From positions 62,001 to 126,000 of the forward strand of contig NZ_JAILYH010000007.1 of the NCBI RefSeq assembly GCF_019793435.1: a DNA stretch of 64,000 bases. The letters are read 5' to 3'. This DNA comes from Rhizobium redzepovicii (GTDB lineage Bacteria; Pseudomonadota; Alphaproteobacteria; Rhizobiales; Rhizobiaceae). Shown here piece after piece: positions 45,110 to 53,648 of the stretch. Every line of letters starts with the position of its first letter. Positions within the stretch are counted from its first letter, which is position 1. The notes under the pieces were generated by a model. The model was not told where the DNA came from. It searched no databases and saw only the letters and a list, made by a program, of their open reading frames with translations. The translations under genes were made by a program, and so were the position numbers.

Positions 45110-46159
45110 ATGAGGACGAGACGACATCTGACGGCGCTGCTGCTTGCGGTTGCTCTCGTCCCCTCGCCGACCCTCGCGGCCGACCTACCCTGCTATCGCG
45201 GCGTCAATCTTTCCGGCGGCGAATATGGCGACCGCGACGGCGTCTACGGCACGAACTATACCTATCCCAGCGAAGACACGATCGGCTATTTCGCCGAAAA
45301 GGGCAGCTCGATCATCCGGCTGCCCTTTCGCTGGGAGCGGCTGCAGCCGGCGCTCGGCGGACGGCTCGACGAGGACGAACTCAAGCGGATCAAAGATACG
45401 GTCGGCCTGATCCGCAAGCACGGCATGGCCGTGCTGCTCGACCCGCATAATTTCGGCTATTACGACAAGACGCAGGTCGGCACGGCGCCGGCGACCGACG
45501 CGGCCTTCGCCGACTTCTGGGCAAGGCTCGCGGTCGAATTCGCCAATCGGGATGGCGTGCTCTTCGGCCTGATGAACGAGCCGCACGATATCAAGGCGAC
45601 GGACTGGCTCGATGCCGCCAATGCGGCGATTCGTAGCATCCGCGCCGTCGGCGCCCGCAACCTCATCCTGGTGCCGGGTACGGCCTGGAGCGGCGCTCAC
45701 AGCTGGGAGAAGGATGTGATCGGCGGCGCCAATGGCACGGTGATGCTTGGCGTGCGCGATCCGCTCGACTTCTACGCCTATGAGGTTCACCAGTATCTCG
45801 ACGTCGATTCCTCCGGAACCCATCCGACCTGCGAGGGTGCCACCGCCGCTGTCGAAGCGATCGCCGGCGTCACCGCCTGGCTGAAGACGAACCACAAGCG
45901 CGGCTTTCTCGGCGAGTTCGGCGCCGCCGCCGACAAGGACTGCATGAGCGGGCTGACCGAGATCTATTCCACCATGTCCGATAATGGCGACGCCTGGCTT
46001 GGCTGGTCTTATTGGGCCGCGGGCGAATGGTGGCCGGCCGACGAGCCGTTCAACGTCCAGCCGCGAAAGGGCACCGAGCGGCCGCAGATGCGGCTTCTCT
46101 CCAATTCGGCAAAAGCGAAAGCCGGCGCCTGCGCCAGCGTCAAGCCAGCGGGGAATTGA
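45110..46159 (+). CDS. Glycoside hydrolase family 5 (cellulase-type), secreted
   Basis: 349 aa. A signal peptide (LTALLLAVALVPSPTLAA) is followed by a TIM-barrel GH5: RGVNLSGGEYG, IIRLPFRWERLQP, the acid/base Glu in LMNEPHD, YEVHQYLD, and the nucleophile Glu in FLGEFGAA. It hydrolyses beta-1,4-type glucans and in polysaccharide loci often trims the product. Start 45110 has GAGGA 6 nt upstream. Its stop overlaps the polymerase start by 1 nt, so it works with polymer assembly. Confidence 0.92.
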   Translation: MRTRRHLTALLLAVALVPSPTLAADLPCYRGVNLSGGEYGDRDGVYGTNYTYPSEDTIGYFAEKGSSIIRLPFRWERLQPALGGRLDEDELKRIKDTVGLIRKHGMAVLLDPHNFGYYDKTQVGTAPATDAAFADFWARLAVEFANRDGVLFGLMNEPHDIKATDWLDAANAAIRSIRAVGARNLILVPGTAWSGAHSWEKDVIGGANGTVMLGVRDPLDFYAYEVHQYLDVDSSGTHPTCEGATAAVEAIAGVTAWLKTNHKRGFLGEFGAAADKDCMSGLTEIYSTMSDNGDAWLGWSYWAAGEWWPADEPFNVQPRKGTERPQMRLLSNSAKAKAGACASVKPAGN

Positions 46160-47430
46160 TGGTGGCGGTCCTCGACCAGAAGGCAGCTTTCTCTATGGCC
46201 GGCAGTGCAGCCAGCGAAGCGGCGCGGACCGATTATCTCGTGCTCTGGCTCGGACTGCTGTCGGTGCTCTACAACGGCATTCTCGCCTTCATCAACCACA
46301 ACATCATGCCGCTCTCGTTGACGCATGTCGCCGCCAGCGAAGGCCTGATCATGGCGAGCGCCATCCTCTACATCCTGCACAAGGGGATCTACGAGACCGA
46401 TCTGCCGGCTTTCCTGTTCCTGCTGTTCACGCTTGTCGTGACGATCTATGTCAGCGTGCTCAACCGCATGCTGTTCGTTGATCATTTCCGCAACGTTCTG
46501 ATCATCTTCTGCTTTTCCGGCCTTGGTGGCTGGAGCAACGAGAAGACGATGAAGCTTGCCTTTCGCTGGGCAAGCCTTGCCGTCATGATCTTCCTGATCT
46601 TCGAGATCGTCAGCGTGCCGTTCTATGTCAGCATCGTGCATCCGTCCGATTATTTCGCCAATACCCGCGGGCTGCTGCCGCTGAGCTACAACACGACGGG
46701 CCTGTTCCAGAACGCGCTCGGTTTTCCCGAGCGTTTCTCCTTCGGCATCATCGACCACCGCTCGTCGTCGATCTTCCTCGAACAGGTGTCGCTCGCCAAT
46801 TTCTGCGGCGTGATCGCGATCTATCTGATTTCCATGTGGGAAAGAATAGGCCGCTGGGACCGGCTGCTGTTCGTCAGCACCGCGGTGCTGATCCTGGTGA
46901 CGAACGACACCCGCACGATGCTGATCTTCTGTTTTGCCTGCATCGTCGGCTATTTCGTCTTTCCGAAGATCCCGAGGAATTTCAATCTGGCGCTGATGCC
47001 GCTGATCGTCGCCGCCGGCTTCCTCGTCTACACCTTAAAACCCAATGCGACGGGCGACAATTTCACCGGCCGTATCAACCTGACGATGAAGAAGATCATG
47101 GAGCTCGATCCGCTCGCCATCCTCGGGCTTTCGGTCGACCGGGTCGCCGAATTCGCCGACAGCGGCTATGTCTACCTGATCTACGCGGCGACGATCTTCG
47201 GCGTTATCGCGCTATGGCTGTTCGTCTGCCTCTTTCCCGCCGGGCGCACGGCGGCGCAGCGGCGTTGCGCCCATTCACTTTCTCTTTTCATTTTTCTGAA
47301 TATGATGATCGGGGGAACCGCCGTTTTCTCGATGAAGATCGCCGGGCTCCTGTGGTTCGTCGTCGGATATATGCGTTTCCACGACAGCCCGCGCATCCGT
47401 CAGGATGGTGCGGCGGATGTAGAGAGTTGA
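46159..47430 (+). CDS. Polysaccharide polymerase / O-antigen ligase-like membrane protein (Wzy/ExoQ type)
   Basis: 423 aa with about eleven hydrophobic helices. A large outer loop between helices (about residues 160-205, containing NTTGLFQNALGFPERFS and IDHRSSSIFLEQVSLAN) and the FILVTNDTRTMLIF-like segment resemble exopolysaccharide polymerases. Sequence conservation in this family is low, so polymerase versus ligase is not settled. It is coupled to the GH5 gene by TGATG. Confidence 0.8.
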   Translation: MVAVLDQKAAFSMAGSAASEAARTDYLVLWLGLLSVLYNGILAFINHNIMPLSLTHVAASEGLIMASAILYILHKGIYETDLPAFLFLLFTLVVTIYVSVLNRMLFVDHFRNVLIIFCFSGLGGWSNEKTMKLAFRWASLAVMIFLIFEIVSVPFYVSIVHPSDYFANTRGLLPLSYNTTGLFQNALGFPERFSFGIIDHRSSSIFLEQVSLANFCGVIAIYLISMWERIGRWDRLLFVSTAVLILVTNDTRTMLIFCFACIVGYFVFPKIPRNFNLALMPLIVAAGFLVYTLKPNATGDNFTGRINLTMKKIMELDPLAILGLSVDRVAEFADSGYVYLIYAATIFGVIALWLFVCLFPAGRTAAQRRCAHSLSLFIFLNMMIGGTAVFSMKIAGLLWFVVGYMRFHDSPRIRQDGAADVES

Positions 47431-47460
47431 CCGCAGCGGCACGGCGCCCGCGCGAGCCAT

Positions 47461-47510
47461 AGAACAGGATGATTTAAGGCCGGATCGGCCTAAAATCTGA
47501 ATCCTGTTCT
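47461..47510. repeat. Imperfect palindrome after the polymerase gene
   Basis: AGAACAGGAT (47461-47470) mirrors ATCCTGTTCT (47501-47510) perfectly; the interior (AAGGCCG/CGGCCT) is also nearly symmetric. It looks like a rhizobial intergenic repeat and could act as a terminator. Confidence 0.55.
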
Positions 47511-47523
47511 AAATCAAAGAAAT

Positions 47524-47572
47524 AGAGCATGATGTCGTCCGAAACCGCCCACACTTTTCGGCATCATGCTCT
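47524..47572. repeat. Inverted-repeat element before the acyltransferase gene
   Basis: AGAGCATGATG (47524-47534) mirrors CATCATGCTCT (47562-47572), with CCGAAA and TTTTCGG nested inside. This looks like a common rhizobial intergenic motif. Its right arm runs to within 18 bp of the chosen acyltransferase start. Confidence 0.6.
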
Positions 47573-47589
47573 GGGGAGCAAGATGCTCG

Positions 47590-48606
47590 ATGCTTGTCCA
47601 GCTTCAATATCTGCGCGCCGTAGCGGCGCTGATGGTCGTCTATTTCCACGCGATCTTGCAGCTTGCCAAGGTCAATCCTGCGCTCGACGCCACTGCCTTC
47701 CTCTATGGTGAGACCGGCGTCGACATCTTCTTCGTGCTCAGCGGTTTTGTGATGTGGCTGACGACAAGCGGACGGGCGATGAGCCCCATCGATTTCGCCC
47801 GTCGGCGAATCAAACGCATCGTCCCGCTCTATTGGCTGGCAACGCTGTTTTCGGCTGTCGTGGCGCTGGTGGCCCCATCATTGCTGAAATCGACAGTGTT
47901 CGACCTGCCGCATCTGATCGCCTCGCTGTTTTTTCTGCCATGGGCCAATGCCGCCGCTCCGAGCGCGATCACCCCCGTCGTCGTGCCGGGCTGGACGCTG
48001 AATTACGAGATGTTCTTCTATCTCATCTTCGCGCTGCTGCTGCCGCTCTCGGAAATCCGCCGCATCCCGGCAATGTTTGCCGTCTTCGCCGTCATCCTGA
48101 TCGCCTGCCGGCTGTTGCCGGAAACGACGGCCACCCGCTTCTACGGCGAGCCGATCATCCTGGAGTTTCTCGCCGGCACCGTGCTCGGCTGGCTCTACCG
48201 GCAGAAGGTGCTTCTGCCGAACCGCTGGGCATGGGCGGCGCTGGCCATCGGCTTTGCGTTCCTCTTTATTAACGAGGCGCTGATGCGGCCGGAAAGCCGG
48301 TTCTACGCCTGGGGAATCCCGGCGATCTTCATCGTCTACGGGGCGGTCTCGATCGACTTTTCCAGGCTGCCTTTTATCGGCTGGCTGAACTATCTCGGCG
48401 ACTGCTCCTACAGCATCTATATCACCCACGCCTTCACGCTCGCGTTTCTGAGGGTCGCTGCCGACCGGCTGCCGATCGGCATCCTGCAGCAGCCTGTGCT
48501 CTTCGTGATCCTGTCGCTGGTGCTCTCGTCCATCGGTGGCGCCATCATCCACGAAATCACCACACCGCGGCGGAAAGTGGCGCTGGCGAGCCGCCCGCCG
48601 GCCTAA
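47590..48606 (+). CDS. Acyltransferase family 3 membrane protein (ExoZ/OafA-like)
   Basis: 338 aa with about ten membrane spans. LQYLRAVAALMVVYFHAILQL has the conserved Arg and catalytic-type His; GETGVDIFFVLSGFVMW and WTLNYEMFFYLIFALLL follow, then LGDCSYSIYITHAF near the end. These proteins acetylate or succinylate exopolysaccharide sugars. I prefer ATG 47590 because ATG 47566 lies inside the repeat arm and has no ribosome site; even so the GGGGAG spacing is long. Confidence 0.88.
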   Translation: MLVQLQYLRAVAALMVVYFHAILQLAKVNPALDATAFLYGETGVDIFFVLSGFVMWLTTSGRAMSPIDFARRRIKRIVPLYWLATLFSAVVALVAPSLLKSTVFDLPHLIASLFFLPWANAAAPSAITPVVVPGWTLNYEMFFYLIFALLLPLSEIRRIPAMFAVFAVILIACRLLPETTATRFYGEPIILEFLAGTVLGWLYRQKVLLPNRWAWAALAIGFAFLFINEALMRPESRFYAWGIPAIFIVYGAVSIDFSRLPFIGWLNYLGDCSYSIYITHAFTLAFLRVAADRLPIGILQQPVLFVILSLVLSSIGGAIIHEITTPRRKVALASRPPA

Positions 48607-48693
48607 CTTCGTCCATCGAAGGCGAGAATACGCATGCCCACGGCGCTGGCGGCACAGTTTTTTGCGTAACTTCTCCTAAGCTAAGGCCTGTCG

Positions 48694-48718
48694 CGCAAAA
48701 CTGTGCAGCGGTTTTGCG
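48694..48718. repeat. Short hairpin of rhizobial intergenic-repeat type
   Basis: CGCAAAAC (48694-48701) mirrors GTTTTGCG (48711-48718), followed by ATAACGACATGCG. It lies in the 274-bp gap before purU. Confidence 0.45.
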
Positions 48719-48880
48719 ATAACGACATGCGAGACATAAAGACCCGGAAGCGAGAGAACTTGCACAAACATGATGGGTCATCTTGCAATTTGTCGCATGA
48801 ATGAAAGCGCACCGGCCTGTTCGCGGCCCAGGCTTTGATCTAAGCACGGCCGCGGCCTTGAAGAGGGAAGAGGGAGAGAC

Positions 48881-49765
48881 ATGAAAAGCTATGTATTGAC
48901 GGTATCCTGCAAGTCGACGCGCGGCATCGTTGCGGCGATTTCGAGCTATCTGGCGGAAAAGGGCTGCAACATCATCGACAGCTCGCAGTTCGACGATCTC
49001 GATACCGGCAAGTTCTTCATGCGCGTCTCCTTCATCTCCGAAGAAGGTCTTTCCGGCTCAGAGATCGGCGCCGATTTTGCCGCCGTCGCCGCGCCCTTTT
49101 CGATGGAATACGAATTCCACGACAGCGAAAGCCGCATGAAGGTGCTGTTGATGGTGTCGCGCTTCGGCCATTGTCTCAATGACCTGCTCTACCGCTGGAA
49201 GATCGGCGCGCTGCCGATCGACATCGTCGGCGTCGTCTCCAACCATTTCGACTACCAGAAGGTCGTGGTCAACCACGACATCCCCTTCCACCATATTCCG
49301 GTCACCAAGGCCAACAAGGTGCAGGCCGAAGCCCATATCATGGAGGTGGCCGAGCAGACCGGCACCGAACTGATCGTGCTTGCCCGCTACATGCAGATCC
49401 TGTCGGACGAGATGTGCCAGAAGATGTCGGGCAAGATCATCAACATCCACCATTCCTTCCTGCCGAGCTTCAAGGGCGCCAACCCCTACAAGCAGGCCTA
49501 TGGCCGCGGCGTCAAACTGATCGGCGCCACCGCCCATTACGTCACCGCCGACCTCGACGAAGGCCCGATCATCGAGCAGGATACGGCGCGCATCACCCAT
49601 GCCCAGTCGCCCGACGACTATGTCTCGATCGGCCGCGACGTCGAAAGCCAGGTGCTGGCCCGGGCCATCCACGCCCATATCCACCATCGCACCTTTATCA
49701 ACGGCAATAGAACAGTGGTCTTCCCGGCAAGCCCCGGCAGCTACGCTTCCGAACGCATGGGTTGA
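48881..49765 (+). CDS. purU: Formyltetrahydrofolate deformylase
   Basis: 294 aa. An N-terminal ACT domain (1-80, YVLTVSCKSTRGIVAAISSYL) is followed by the formyltransferase-like catalytic domain with VVSNHFDYQ, LARYMQILSD, the catalytic NIHHSFLPSFKGANPY and the DEGPIIEQD segment. It hydrolyses 10-formyl-THF to formate and THF, and balances one-carbon units. The ATG follows GGGAGAGAC. No adjacent pur gene is seen; the 973-aa fusion gene lies 119 bp downstream. Confidence 0.96.
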   Translation: MKSYVLTVSCKSTRGIVAAISSYLAEKGCNIIDSSQFDDLDTGKFFMRVSFISEEGLSGSEIGADFAAVAAPFSMEYEFHDSESRMKVLLMVSRFGHCLNDLLYRWKIGALPIDIVGVVSNHFDYQKVVVNHDIPFHHIPVTKANKVQAEAHIMEVAEQTGTELIVLARYMQILSDEMCQKMSGKIINIHHSFLPSFKGANPYKQAYGRGVKLIGATAHYVTADLDEGPIIEQDTARITHAQSPDDYVSIGRDVESQVLARAIHAHIHHRTFINGNRTVVFPASPGSYASERMG

Positions 49766-49884
49766 ACGCGGTCGAGACCCACATCTCTTTTGCTGACAGA
49801 CGACAATCTCCCGTTGCCTGCCAGCAGCAAGTATTTGATTATCGCCTTCAATAGGTAATCGAATCATGCTGCGGGAGGGGTGTC

Positions 49885-52806
49885 ATGACCGACGAGGCGC
49901 TTGTTGATCGCATGTCACTGCCGCGTCCCAACGTGACCGTTGCCGACGCGGAAGAGATCCTTCTTGCCCATTACAGCCTGTCAGGCACCATCGCCGAACT
50001 CGGCAGTCAGCAGGATCGGAACTACCGCGTCGATAGCGATCGCGGCCGCTACGTCCTGAAGATCTGCCATGCCGCTTACGAGGCCCGCGAACTCGAAGCG
50101 CAGAATGCAGCGATCCATCACCTCAAGAGCAAGCAGGATGCGCCACGCGTTCCCAATGTGATTGCCAGCAATGAGGGGCGGGAGATCGTCGTGCTGACGG
50201 TGCGCGGGCAGGGCTACCAAGTCCGGCTGCTGGAATATCTGGAAGGCCAAGGGCTGACGGAACTGACCTACCTGGCGCCGGCTTCCGTTGCTGCGCTCGG
50301 CGCGCTCTGCGCCAAGCTGGCGCAGGCGCTTGCCGATTTCAACCATCCCGGCCTCGACCGCAGCTTGCAATGGGATCTGAGGCGGGCCGGGCCGGTCGCG
50401 GTGCAACTGCTTTCCGCCATCACCGACAGTGCCGCGCGCGACCGGATCGCCAAGACCATGGTGATGGCCGTTCGCCGCATCCAGCCCTTGGCGCCGTCGC
50501 TTCGGCTGCAGGCGGTGCATCACGACGTCACCGGCGATAATGTCGTCGGTCATCGCAGTGCCCATGGCCAAATCATTCCCGACGGAGTGATCGATTTCGG
50601 CGACATCATCCGCGGCTGGCTGGTCGGCGACCTCGCCGTCACCTGCGCCTCGCTGCTGCATCACGCCGAGGGCGACCCTTTTCATATCCTGCCTGCCGTC
50701 ACTGCCTATCAGGCGATCTATCCGCTGACCGAGGAGGAATTGAAGGCGCTTTGGCCATTGATCGTCGCCCGCGCGGTCATCCTCGTCGCCAGCAGCGAGC
50801 AGCAGATTTCGGTCGATCCCGACAATGATTATGTCCGCGGCAATCTCGATCGCGAGCGGGCGATCTTCGATACGGCGATGTCGGTTCCCTTCGAATTGAT
50901 GGAAGCAGCAATCCTCCAGGCAGCCGGCGGGAATGTCGCTGCCCCGGAAACATCAGGATGGTTGCCGCTGCTGCCTGACATTGATCCCACCGGGATCGCT
51001 TATGTCGACCTTGGGGTGTGCAGCCCGCATTTTTCCGCCGGCAACTGGCTGAATGCCGACATGGACTGGCGGCTGCTTGCCCGGGCTGCAACCGAAAACG
51101 GCACGGCAGCAACGCGCTACGGCGAATATCGGCTGTCCCAGGCGGGAACCGCCGGGAGACAGGCGACCTGCGCCCTGCATATCGATATATGCCTTGCCGC
51201 CGGCAGCGCGGTTGCCGCGCCCTTTACCGGCCGCATCGGCTGGAAGGACCAGCATCTGACGCTGACCGGCGACGGCATGACCCTGCATCTCGACGGGCTC
51301 GACCTCTCGGTCGAGGACGGCGCCGAGGTTGCCGGCGGCGAGCCGCTCGGCGCGGTCGTCGGCGAGGCTTCATCGCTCGGTGGGCTGCGCGTCCAGCTTT
51401 GCAGCATCGCGGGGCTCGAGCCGCCGCTCTTTGCCACGCCGCGCGAGGCGGCGGCCTGGTCGGTGCTCTGCCCTTCTCCCTCGCTGCTTCTCGGCCCTGG
51501 GGCCGATGCGCCGAAACCGGAAACCGCCGAGCTGCTCGCCAGGCGGCAGGCACATCTGGCCGGGGCACAGAAGAATTATTACGCAGCGCCGCCGCAGATC
51601 GAGCGCGGCTGGAAGGAGCATCTGTTCGATGTCGAGGGCCGCGCCTATCTCGACATGGTCAACAACGTCTCCATTCTCGGCCATGGCCATCCCAAGCTTG
51701 CGGCGGCGATCAGCGCCCAATGGCTGCGGCTCAACACCAACTCACGCTTCCACTATGCCGCGATCACGGAATTTTCCGAGCGGCTCGCAGCACTTTCGCC
51801 CGATGGGCTCGATACGGTCTTCCTGGTCAACAGCGGCTCGGAGGCGAACGATCTGGCGATCCGGCTGTCGCAGGCTCATAGCGGCGCGCGCAACATGCTC
51901 TGCCTGCTCGAAGCCTATCATGGCTGGTCGTCGGCAAGTGACGCCGTCTCCACCTCGATCGCCGACAATCCTGAGGCTCTGACCACCCGGCCGGACTGGG
52001 TGCATGCCGTCGCGTCGCCGAATACCTATCGCGGCGCATTCCGAGGTCCCGATACGGCGGCCGGCTATCTCGGCGCGATAACGCCGGTGCTGGAGGGGAT
52101 CGACGCTGGCGGCGAAGGTCTTGCCGGCTTCATCTGCGAATCGGTCTACGGCAATGCAGGCGGCATTCCGCTGCCGGACGGGTATCTCGCCCAGGTCTAT
52201 GCACAGGTGCGCGCCCGCGGCGGCCTCTGCATCGCCGACGAAGTGCAGGTCGGTTATGGCAGGCTCGGCCATTATTTCTGGGGCTTCGAACAGCAAGGGG
52301 TCGTGCCCGACATCATCACCATCGCCAAGGGCATGGGTAACGGCCATCCGCTCGGCGCCGTCATCACCACGCGGGAGATCGCCAGGTCGCTGGAGAAGGA
52401 GGGCACGTTCTTTTCCTCCACCGGCGGCGGCCCGGTCAGTTGCGTCGCCGGCATGACGGTGCTCGACATCATGGCCGAGGAAAAGCTGCAGGAAAATGCG
52501 CGAGAGGTCGGCGATCATCTGAAGGCGCGGCTTGCCGCACTGATCGATCGCCATCCGATTGCCGGCGCCGTGCACGGCATGGGGCTCTATCTCGGGCTCG
52601 AATTCGTCCGCGACAGAACGACGCTGGAGCCGGCGACCGAAGAGACGGCAGCAGTCTGCGAGCGGCTTCTGACCCTCGGCGTCATCATGCAGCCGACCGG
52701 CGATCACCAGAATGTGCTGAAGATCAAACCGCCGCTCTGCCTCGGCATCGACAGCGCGGATTTCTTCGCGGACATGCTGGAAAAGGTGCTCGATGAAGGC
52801 TGGTGA
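49885..52806 (+). CDS. Trifunctional-looking fusion: APH-type kinase, M23-like segment and class-III aminotransferase/phospholyase
   Basis: 973 aa. Residues about 20-330 form a phosphotransferase of the APH/hydroxylysine-kinase group, with the catalytic HHDVTGDNVV and metal-binding VIDFGDIIRG. About 380-520 resembles an M23/lipoyl-type beta domain (APFTGRIGW, DGAEVAGGEPLGAVVGE). About 545-970 is a class-III aminotransferase with VNSGSEANDLAIRL, YHGWSSASDAV, DEVQVGYGRLG and the PLP Lys in TIAKGMGNGHPLG. Kinase plus PLP phospholyase is the logic of hydroxylysine (AGPHD1–AGXT2L2) or phosphoethanolamine breakdown. The substrate is inferred, not shown. Confidence 0.88.
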   Translation: MTDEALVDRMSLPRPNVTVADAEEILLAHYSLSGTIAELGSQQDRNYRVDSDRGRYVLKICHAAYEARELEAQNAAIHHLKSKQDAPRVPNVIASNEGREIVVLTVRGQGYQVRLLEYLEGQGLTELTYLAPASVAALGALCAKLAQALADFNHPGLDRSLQWDLRRAGPVAVQLLSAITDSAARDRIAKTMVMAVRRIQPLAPSLRLQAVHHDVTGDNVVGHRSAHGQIIPDGVIDFGDIIRGWLVGDLAVTCASLLHHAEGDPFHILPAVTAYQAIYPLTEEELKALWPLIVARAVILVASSEQQISVDPDNDYVRGNLDRERAIFDTAMSVPFELMEAAILQAAGGNVAAPETSGWLPLLPDIDPTGIAYVDLGVCSPHFSAGNWLNADMDWRLLARAATENGTAATRYGEYRLSQAGTAGRQATCALHIDICLAAGSAVAAPFTGRIGWKDQHLTLTGDGMTLHLDGLDLSVEDGAEVAGGEPLGAVVGEASSLGGLRVQLCSIAGLEPPLFATPREAAAWSVLCPSPSLLLGPGADAPKPETAELLARRQAHLAGAQKNYYAAPPQIERGWKEHLFDVEGRAYLDMVNNVSILGHGHPKLAAAISAQWLRLNTNSRFHYAAITEFSERLAALSPDGLDTVFLVNSGSEANDLAIRLSQAHSGARNMLCLLEAYHGWSSASDAVSTSIADNPEALTTRPDWVHAVASPNTYRGAFRGPDTAAGYLGAITPVLEGIDAGGEGLAGFICESVYGNAGGIPLPDGYLAQVYAQVRARGGLCIADEVQVGYGRLGHYFWGFEQQGVVPDIITIAKGMGNGHPLGAVITTREIARSLEKEGTFFSSTGGGPVSCVAGMTVLDIMAEEKLQENAREVGDHLKARLAALIDRHPIAGAVHGMGLYLGLEFVRDRTTLEPATEETAAVCERLLTLGVIMQPTGDHQNVLKIKPPLCLGIDSADFFADMLEKVLDEGW

Positions 52807-53324
52807 CAAGGGCATGCGGCCTTAACCAAATCGTTCATTTCAGGGCATTTCGATTTTTAATGAAACGGCCCATTGCCTGAATCAGCCGGGCTTCCTATCT
52901 CTGCTGCGGCGGTCGAAAGAGTTTCGATTCTGTCATGCGAATTTTACGACGAGCTGATATGTTTCTTTCCGTAAAGTTCGGCTGGGATGGAATGGATTTT
53001 TTCAGATCGTCGATATTTTGACACGTTTCGGAATATGTTTCTGACAGGCTGCAGGGTAATCTCTACCAAGTTAGTAGATTTATCAGTGGCAGCCATCGCC
53101 GGTCCCGGGCTCTTCCGGGACCTCTCAAGTGCAACGCCAACGCAAGGAACGAGCATGATAGACATCGATATTCTCGCCGACCTTGGGCGATCTGTGCTTG
53201 GCAATGACCGTCCGGGCGCCCTCTCCCGCCCGAACTGTCGAATGTGACGTTCGTCCTCCTTTCAACGGTACCAGACAAGTCAATTCGCCATGGCTGCGCA
53301 TGTCGCGCGGCAGGAGTTCTATCT
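52807..53324 (+). other. 518-bp stretch with low GC, hairpin and possible 30-codon ORF
   Basis: AT-richer than its surroundings. It contains the perfect hairpin GGTCCCGG/CCGGGACC at 53101-53122. A 30-codon frame at 53155-53247 has AAGGAAC before the ATG. No known gene is recognised; this may be a long leader for the small gene at 53325. Confidence 0.45.
53155..53247 (+). CDS. Possible 30-aa small protein or leader peptide
   Basis: ATG at 53155 with AAGGAAC about 5 nt upstream, then MIDIDILADLGRSVLGNDRP and ten more residues. No family is recognised. It sits between a strong hairpin and a small conserved-looking gene. It could be a real microprotein or chance. Confidence 0.25.
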   Translation: MIDIDILADLGRSVLGNDRPGALSRPNCRM

Positions 53325-53519
53325 ATGAAGAAGCAAGTTATCGAATATGCAGGCGTTCCCGTCGGGATCGTCATTCCCGATGAAGACCGGCTGAAGTTCA
53401 TCGCCGTGAAGTTTCATGTCCACGACCTCGACGAGCAGCGTTTCGGCTCGCCCGATGAGGTGCGGCTGGCCATCCACGATCTGATGACCCGCCGTCATCC
53501 GAAGCCGCTTCATGCCTGA
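53325..53519 (+). CDS. Small hypothetical protein (64 aa)
   Basis: 64 aa, MKKQVIEYAGVPVGIVIPDE to a basic tail RRHPKPLHA. A clear AGGAG lies 9 nt before the ATG, and a strong terminator follows 44 bp after the stop, so it is probably a real gene. The alternating hydrophobic start suggests a beta-rich fold. No family is recognised. Confidence 0.7.
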   Translation: MKKQVIEYAGVPVGIVIPDEDRLKFIAVKFHVHDLDEQRFGSPDEVRLAIHDLMTRRHPKPLHA

Positions 53520-53563
53520 GGGCATGAGGCCGGCAATAGCATTCACGGCTTTTTTCGATGTCC

Positions 53564-53590
53564 GACCGGTCCCGCCATTTGGGGCCGGTC
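53564..53590 (+). terminator. Intrinsic terminator after the 64-aa gene
   Basis: GACCGG-T-CCC (53564-53573) pairs with GGG-G-CCGGTC (53581-53590), with one wobble and a 7-nt loop. TTGTTTTTT follows. Confidence 0.88.
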
Positions 53591-53648
53591 TTGTTTTTTA
53601 AGAGCAATTGCAGTCCTATCGGCGGCCTATCCGCATAAGGATCCGCCC

